Source: Alphaproteobacteria bacterium (GTDB lineage: Bacteria > Pseudomonadota > Alphaproteobacteria > Micropepsales > Micropepsaceae). From it: a stretch of 64,000 nt of DNA. The position numbers and the translations under genes are program-made. The stretch covers positions 1 to 64,000 of the forward strand of contig JAGWZW010000008.1 in NCBI GenBank assembly GCA_018971835.1, in the 5' to 3' direction. This document shows positions 59,502 to 64,000 of the stretch, one piece after another. Position 1 is the stretch's first letter, and each line of letters starts with the position of its first letter. Below the pieces are notes generated by a model that was not told the origin of the DNA, ran no database searches, and saw nothing but the letters and a program-made list of their open reading frames with translations.

Positions 59502-59545
59502 GCCGGTAGCAGGGGAACCGGGCCTGCGGGCCACGGCAGCGGACC

Positions 59546-59923
59546 ATGCGGATGACCACCCCCGTCCATCCTCGCGACATGCTCGCCAAATTCCCGCTGG
59601 TGGTGGCGATCTTCTGGGTTCCCATTCTCGCCATCGCGATCACGGGCTACGTTCCGGTCGGCGGTGCGGTGCGCACGGCCGTGTGGACGGCGGGCTGCCT
59701 GCTGATGAGCACAGCATGCTTCATCAACGCCATGCGCTGCGGGCGGCTGCATTGCTACCTGACCGGCCCGCTCTTCCTGCTGGGCGGCCTGGCCTCGCTG
59801 TTCTACGGCCTCGGCCTGCTGCCCCTGGGCAAGCCGGGCTGGGGCATTATCGGCTACACCCTGCTGGCCGGCGTGGTACTCCTTACCTACCTGCCGGAGC
59901 GTTTCCTGGGCCGATATCGCTGA
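59546..59923 (+). CDS. Small hypothetical membrane protein (about 4 TM helices)
   Basis: Hydrophobic helices; conserved-looking ACFINAMRCGRLHCYLTGPLFLLGGLASLFYGLGLLPLG. Confidence 0.75.
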   Translation: MRMTTPVHPRDMLAKFPLVVAIFWVPILAIAITGYVPVGGAVRTAVWTAGCLLMSTACFINAMRCGRLHCYLTGPLFLLGGLASLFYGLGLLPLGKPGWGIIGYTLLAGVVLLTYLPERFLGRYR

Positions 59924-60038
59924 TGGCATGGTCTGCCCGGTTGCCAAGGACCGCGGCATCCGCTAAAAACCCCGGCTTTCCGGGCCCATGACGGACCGAC
60001 CTGCCGCATCAACGGCTGGAATTTCAAGGATTTAAGCC

Positions 60039-60689
60039 ATGCGTGAGACGCAGGAACTGAAGGCTGAAAAACGGGCCGCGACCGGCAAGGGCCCCGCCTA
60101 CCAGACACGCCAGAAGGGCTTCACGCCCGGCATCATCTATGGCGGCAAGAACGCCACGCCAGAGCCCGTGATGGTGGTAAGCCGCGATCTGGAACGTCAT
60201 GCCACCACCGGCACCTTCCTGACCACGCCGTTCGTCCTCAATCTCGACGGGCAGAAAACCCGGGTGATCCCCCGCGACGTGCAGCTTCATCCGGTCACCG
60301 ACCGGCCCGTGCATGTCGATTTCATGCGGCTGGAGAAGGGCTCCACCATCATCCTGGATATTCCGGTGCGTTTCAAAGGCCACGCGGAATCGCCCGGCCT
60401 GAAGCGCGGCGGCACGCTCAACATCGTACGCCACGAGATCAAGCTGGTCTGCCCGGCCGACTCCATTCCGGAATATCTGGAAGGCGATCTTTCGGGCCTT
60501 GAGATCAACGACTCGCTGCACATCTCGTCGATCGCCCTGCCCGAAGGCGTTGTGGCCACCATCAAGCGCGACTTCACCATCGCCTCCGTAGTGGCGCCGT
60601 CCGGCATGGCCGACGAGCGCGCCGCCGCTGCCGCCGCAGAGGCCGCCCCGGCCGAAGGCGCGGCTGCTCCGGCTGCCGAAAAGAAGTAA
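60039..60689 (+). CDS. rplY: 50S ribosomal protein L25/general stress protein Ctc
   Basis: ELKAEKRAATGKGPAYQTRQKGFTPGIIYGG; Ala-rich C-terminal tail. Confidence 0.96.
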   Translation: MRETQELKAEKRAATGKGPAYQTRQKGFTPGIIYGGKNATPEPVMVVSRDLERHATTGTFLTTPFVLNLDGQKTRVIPRDVQLHPVTDRPVHVDFMRLEKGSTIILDIPVRFKGHAESPGLKRGGTLNIVRHEIKLVCPADSIPEYLEGDLSGLEINDSLHISSIALPEGVVATIKRDFTIASVVAPSGMADERAAAAAAEAAPAEGAAAPAAEKK

Positions 60690-60755
60690 GTCGCCGGGCC
60701 TGGTTTGCGCCCCGCCCGGTTCTGACGGGCGGGCGCGGCATCAAGCGTGAGGACC

Positions 60756-61388
60756 ATGGCCCGCTCGCCCGATACGCCGCTGCTGATCGCCGGGCTGGGC
60801 AACCCCGGCAGCGAATACGCGAAGAACCGCCACAATGCCGGCTTCATGGCGGCGGATGCGATCCACGCCCGCCATGCCTTCGCGCCTTGGCGCAGCCGTT
60901 TCCAGGGCCAGTTTGCCGAGGGCACGCTGGCCGGGCGCAAGACCTATCTCTTGAAGCCCATGACCTACATGAACGAGAGCGGCATTGCCGTGGGCGCGGC
61001 GGCGCGCTTCTTCAAGCTGCCGGTCGAATCCGTCGTCGTGATGCACGACGAGCTGGACCTCGCCGCCGGCAAGCTGAAGGTGAAGACCGGCGGCGGCGAT
61101 GCCGGACATAACGGCTTGCGCTCGATCACCTTGGTGCTGGGGCCGGACTACCGGCGCGTGCGCCTCGGCGTGGGTCATCCCGGCGACAAGGCGCGCGTGC
61201 ACGGCCATGTGCTGTCCAATTTCTCCAAGGCCGACGAGGACTGGCTCACCCCGATGCTGGACGGCATCGCCGAGGCCGCGCCGCTGCTGGCCAGGGACGA
61301 CGATACCGGCTTCATGAACAAGGTGGCGCTGGTGATGAAGCCGCCGGCCAAGAAGCCGAAACCGGATACGAACACGAAGGACGAATAA
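60756..61388 (+). CDS. pth: Peptidyl-tRNA hydrolase
   Basis: [48 protein letters not shown]. Confidence 0.97.
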   Translation: MARSPDTPLLIAGLGNPGSEYAKNRHNAGFMAADAIHARHAFAPWRSRFQGQFAEGTLAGRKTYLLKPMTYMNESGIAVGAAARFFKLPVESVVVMHDELDLAAGKLKVKTGGGDAGHNGLRSITLVLGPDYRRVRLGVGHPGDKARVHGHVLSNFSKADEDWLTPMLDGIAEAAPLLARDDDTGFMNKVALVMKPPAKKPKPDTNTKDE

Positions 61389-62485
61389 TGGGCTTTAAGT
61401 GCGGAATCGTGGGCCTGCCCAATGTCGGCAAATCGACGCTGTTCAACGCGCTGACCGAGACGGCGGCGGCGCAGGCGGCGAACTATCCCTTCTGCACCAT
61501 CGAGCCCAATGTCGGCGACGTGGCGGTGCCCGACCCGCGCCTTGAGATTCTTTGCAAGACCGCGAACTCCAAGGAGATCATCCCCACCCGCATCACCTTC
61601 GTGGACATTGCCGGGCTGGTGCGCGGCGCCAGCAAGGGCGAAGGGCTGGGCAACCAGTTCCTCGCCAACATCCGCGAGGTGGATGCCATCGCCCATGTGC
61701 TGCGCTGCTTCGAGGATGACGACATCACCCATGTCGAAGGCCGCATCGATCCGGTGGGCGACGCCGACACGGTGGAAACCGAACTGATGCTGGCGGACCT
61801 CGAAAGCCTGGAGCGGCGCATCGTGCCGCTGGAGAAAAAGGCCAAGGGCGGCGACAAGGAGGCCAAGGACCAGTTCGCGCTGATGAGCAAGGCCGTTGCG
61901 CTGTTGCGTGAGGGTAAGCCGGCGCGGGCGGCGGACCTCACGCCGGAAGAGCGCGAGCCCTATCGCCAGCTCGGCCTGATGACGCAGAAGCCGGTGCTGT
62001 ACGTCTGCAATGTGGAGGAAGCCTCCGCCGCGACTGGCAACAAATATTCCGCGCTGGTGGAAGAGAAGGCCAAGCGCGAAGGCGCGGGCGTGGTCGTCAT
62101 CTCCGCGCGCATCGAAGAGGAAGTGGCGCAGCTGCCGCCGCTGGAGCGCGCCGAATTCCTCGGCAGCCTCGGCCTTGACGAGCCGGGGCTCAACCGGCTG
62201 ATCCGCGCGGGCTACGACCTGCTCGGCCTCATCACCTTCTTCACCGTGGGCCCGAAGGAAACCCGTGCCTGGACGGTGGAGAAGGGCAGCCGCGCCCCGC
62301 AGGCCGCCGGTGTCATCCACACCGATTTCGAGAAGGGCTTCATCCGCGCCGAAACCATCGCCTATGACGATTACGTCGCTGGCAAGGGCGAGGCGGGCGC
62401 GCGCGACGCGGGCAAGTTCCGCCTCGAAGGCAAGGACTATGTGGTGCAGGATGGCGACGTCCTGCATTTCCGCTTCAACGCCTGA
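61388..62485 (+). CDS. ychF: Redox-regulated ATPase/GTPase YchF
   Basis: [44 protein letters not shown]-terminal TGS-like domain. Confidence 0.98.
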   Translation: MGFKCGIVGLPNVGKSTLFNALTETAAAQAANYPFCTIEPNVGDVAVPDPRLEILCKTANSKEIIPTRITFVDIAGLVRGASKGEGLGNQFLANIREVDAIAHVLRCFEDDDITHVEGRIDPVGDADTVETELMLADLESLERRIVPLEKKAKGGDKEAKDQFALMSKAVALLREGKPARAADLTPEEREPYRQLGLMTQKPVLYVCNVEEASAATGNKYSALVEEKAKREGAGVVVISARIEEEVAQLPPLERAEFLGSLGLDEPGLNRLIRAGYDLLGLITFFTVGPKETRAWTVEKGSRAPQAAGVIHTDFEKGFIRAETIAYDDYVAGKGEAGARDAGKFRLEGKDYVVQDGDVLHFRFNA

Positions 62486-62496
62486 TCCCCCTTTAT

Positions 62497-62623
62497 TGTC
62501 ATCCGCCGCGCCCTTCGACGCCACCTTGTGGCGGCGCTCAGGATGAAATGCGGCGGACCCCGGTGGCACGAGCTGCGGCAGCGCCCGTTTCAACCGGGTG
62601 GCCCGCATTCGCGGGGCATGACA
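62497..62623. repeat. Dispersed intergenic palindromic repeat, copy 2, with nested palindrome
   Basis: Same boundaries and shared blocks as 1951-2055, plus insertion cccttcgacgccaccttgtggcggcgctcaggatg. Confidence 0.8.
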
Positions 62624-62657
62624 TAATCGGCCCGACCACTCGGACCGGGAGAATGTC

Positions 62658-63338
62658 ATGGCGCACAAGGGCAAGATGCTCGAAATGACGATGGCGGACA
62701 ACGCCAAGCTCGGCGTCTATCACGTCGAGGCGGAGGGCAAGCGCCGCGGCGGGCTGGTGTTGATCCAGGAAATCTTCGGCGTCACCGATCATATCAAGGA
62801 ACAGTGCGACGGTTATGCCGCCGACGGCTATGAAGTGCTGGCCCCCGCGCTCTACGACCGCGAGGCGCCGGGCTTGCAGGCCAGCTACAGCCCCGAAGAC
62901 ATCCAGAAATGCATCAAGATCGCGCGCGAGCAGCACCCGCTCGATCTCTCGGTGGCGGACGCCAGGATCTGCATCGAGGCGCTGACGGCGCAAGGCACCG
63001 TCTTCATGACCGGCTACTGCTACGGCGGCTCGATCACCTGGCTGGCGGCCTGCCGCGTGCCGGGCCTGGCGGCGGCCAGCGGCTATTACGGCAGCCTGAT
63101 CCCCGCCCACGCGGACGAGCAGCCGAAGTGCCCGGTGATCCTGCATTTCGGCCAGCATGATGCCGGCATTCCGCTGGAAGGCGTGGAGAAGGTGAAGGCC
63201 GCGCATCCCGAGGTGCCGGTCTACCTCTACGACGCCGGCCACGGCTTCAACTCCGACCGCCGCGCCGATTACAACGATGCTGCCGCCAAGCTGGCCAAGC
63301 AGCGCACGCTGGAATTGTTCAGGGCGAATGGGGGGTGA
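62658..63338 (+). CDS. Dienelactone hydrolase family protein
   Basis: GGLVLIQEIFGVTDHIKEQCDGYAADGYEVLAPALYDR; TGYCYGGSITW nucleophile elbow; YDAGHGFNSDRR. Confidence 0.95.
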   Translation: MAHKGKMLEMTMADNAKLGVYHVEAEGKRRGGLVLIQEIFGVTDHIKEQCDGYAADGYEVLAPALYDREAPGLQASYSPEDIQKCIKIAREQHPLDLSVADARICIEALTAQGTVFMTGYCYGGSITWLAACRVPGLAAASGYYGSLIPAHADEQPKCPVILHFGQHDAGIPLEGVEKVKAAHPEVPVYLYDAGHGFNSDRRADYNDAAAKLAKQRTLELFRANGG

Positions 63339-63347
63339 CAATTTCGC

Positions 63348-64000
63348 TTAGCGCAGCGACGCCTCGATGTTTCCACCATCGACGGTGAGCGTGGCGGCGG
63401 TGGTCTTGGTGGCTTTGGCGAGATAAACAAAGGCCTCGGCCACATCGGCGGCGGTGACTTCGCGGCCCAAGAGATTGCCGCTCAGATAATCCTTCTCGCT
63501 CACCCCGCGCGCCTTGGAACGCGCCGCCACCATCTCGTCGGTCAGCAGGCCGGAGCGGATGCGGTCGGCATTCACGGCATTGGAACGGATGCCGTCGCGC
63601 CCGTGATCGAGCGCATATTGCTTCATCAGGAACAGCGTCGCCGCCTTGGGCAGGCCATAGGGCCCGAAATCCTTGCCCGGATTGATCGCCTGTTTCGAGG
63701 TGTTGAACAGCAGGCACCCGCCGGTGCCCTGCGCCCGCATGATCCGCACCGCATTCTGCGCCACGGCTTGATGGGCGAAGAAATTCAGCTCGAACGATTT
63801 GCGCAGGGTTTCGTCGTCCACCTCGCCGATCTTGCCCTGCCACGCCGCGCCCGCGTTCGACACCACGATATCCACGCCGCCGAAGCGCGCGGCCACCGCA
63901 TCGAACGCCGCGTGCACGCTGGCCGCATCGGTCACGTCGCATTTCAGCGCCAGCGCCGATTTGCCGAGCGTTTTCGCCACCGCTTGCGCCGCCTTGAGAT
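63348..64000 (-). CDS. SDR family oxidoreductase, N-terminus beyond window edge
   Basis: ALALKCDVTDAASVHAAFDAVAARFGGVDIVVSNAG; YGLPKAATLFLMKQYA; DGGNIEASLR; frame stays open to the edge. Confidence 0.88.
   Translation of the reverse strand, partial: LKAAQAVAKTLGKSALALKCDVTDAASVHAAFDAVAARFGGVDIVVSNAGAAWQGKIGEVDDETLRKSFELNFFAHQAVAQNAVRIMRAQGTGGCLLFNTSKQAINPGKDFGPYGLPKAATLFLMKQYALDHGRDGIRSNAVNADRIRSGLLTDEMVAARSKARGVSEKDYLSGNLLGREVTAADVAEAFVYLAKATKTTAATLTVDGGNIEASLR

Overview
The window is a gene-dense, GC-rich chromosomal segment from an alphaproteobacterium. This is judged from gene content and synteny (ftsEX-ydcF-plsC, hisC-tyrC, folB-uvrC-pgsA-moaDE, rplY-pth-ychF), a CtrA-type TTAA-N7-TTAA site and an alphaproteobacterial LexA-type GTTC-N7-GTTC site. 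Most of it is housekeeping. The main accessory or regulated blocks are: (i) a nearly complete Tad/Flp pilus locus (about 9.7-23.5 kb) with tadD, tadC, tadB, cpaF, cpaE, cpaD, cpaC, cpaB, cpaA, flp, a stand-alone CpaC-N-like protein, TadG and two TadE-like proteins; (ii) a btaA-btaB betaine-lipid pair; (iii) a B12-dependent ribonucleotide reductase (nrdJ) with an exact LexA-type box just upstream; (iv) a MarR/response regulator/histidine kinase cassette (petP-petR-like) whose first start codon lies inside a perfect inverted repeat. I also found a dispersed palindromic intergenic repeat (2 copies, one with a nested palindrome), a truncated PAP2 phosphatase remnant inside the tad locus and several strong hairpins. 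I saw no tRNA, rRNA, CRISPR array, transposase or phage genes. I did not find a clear wholly novel multi-gene system. The best leads are the regulatory sites (nrdJ SOS box, tad CtrA sites, MarR operator).
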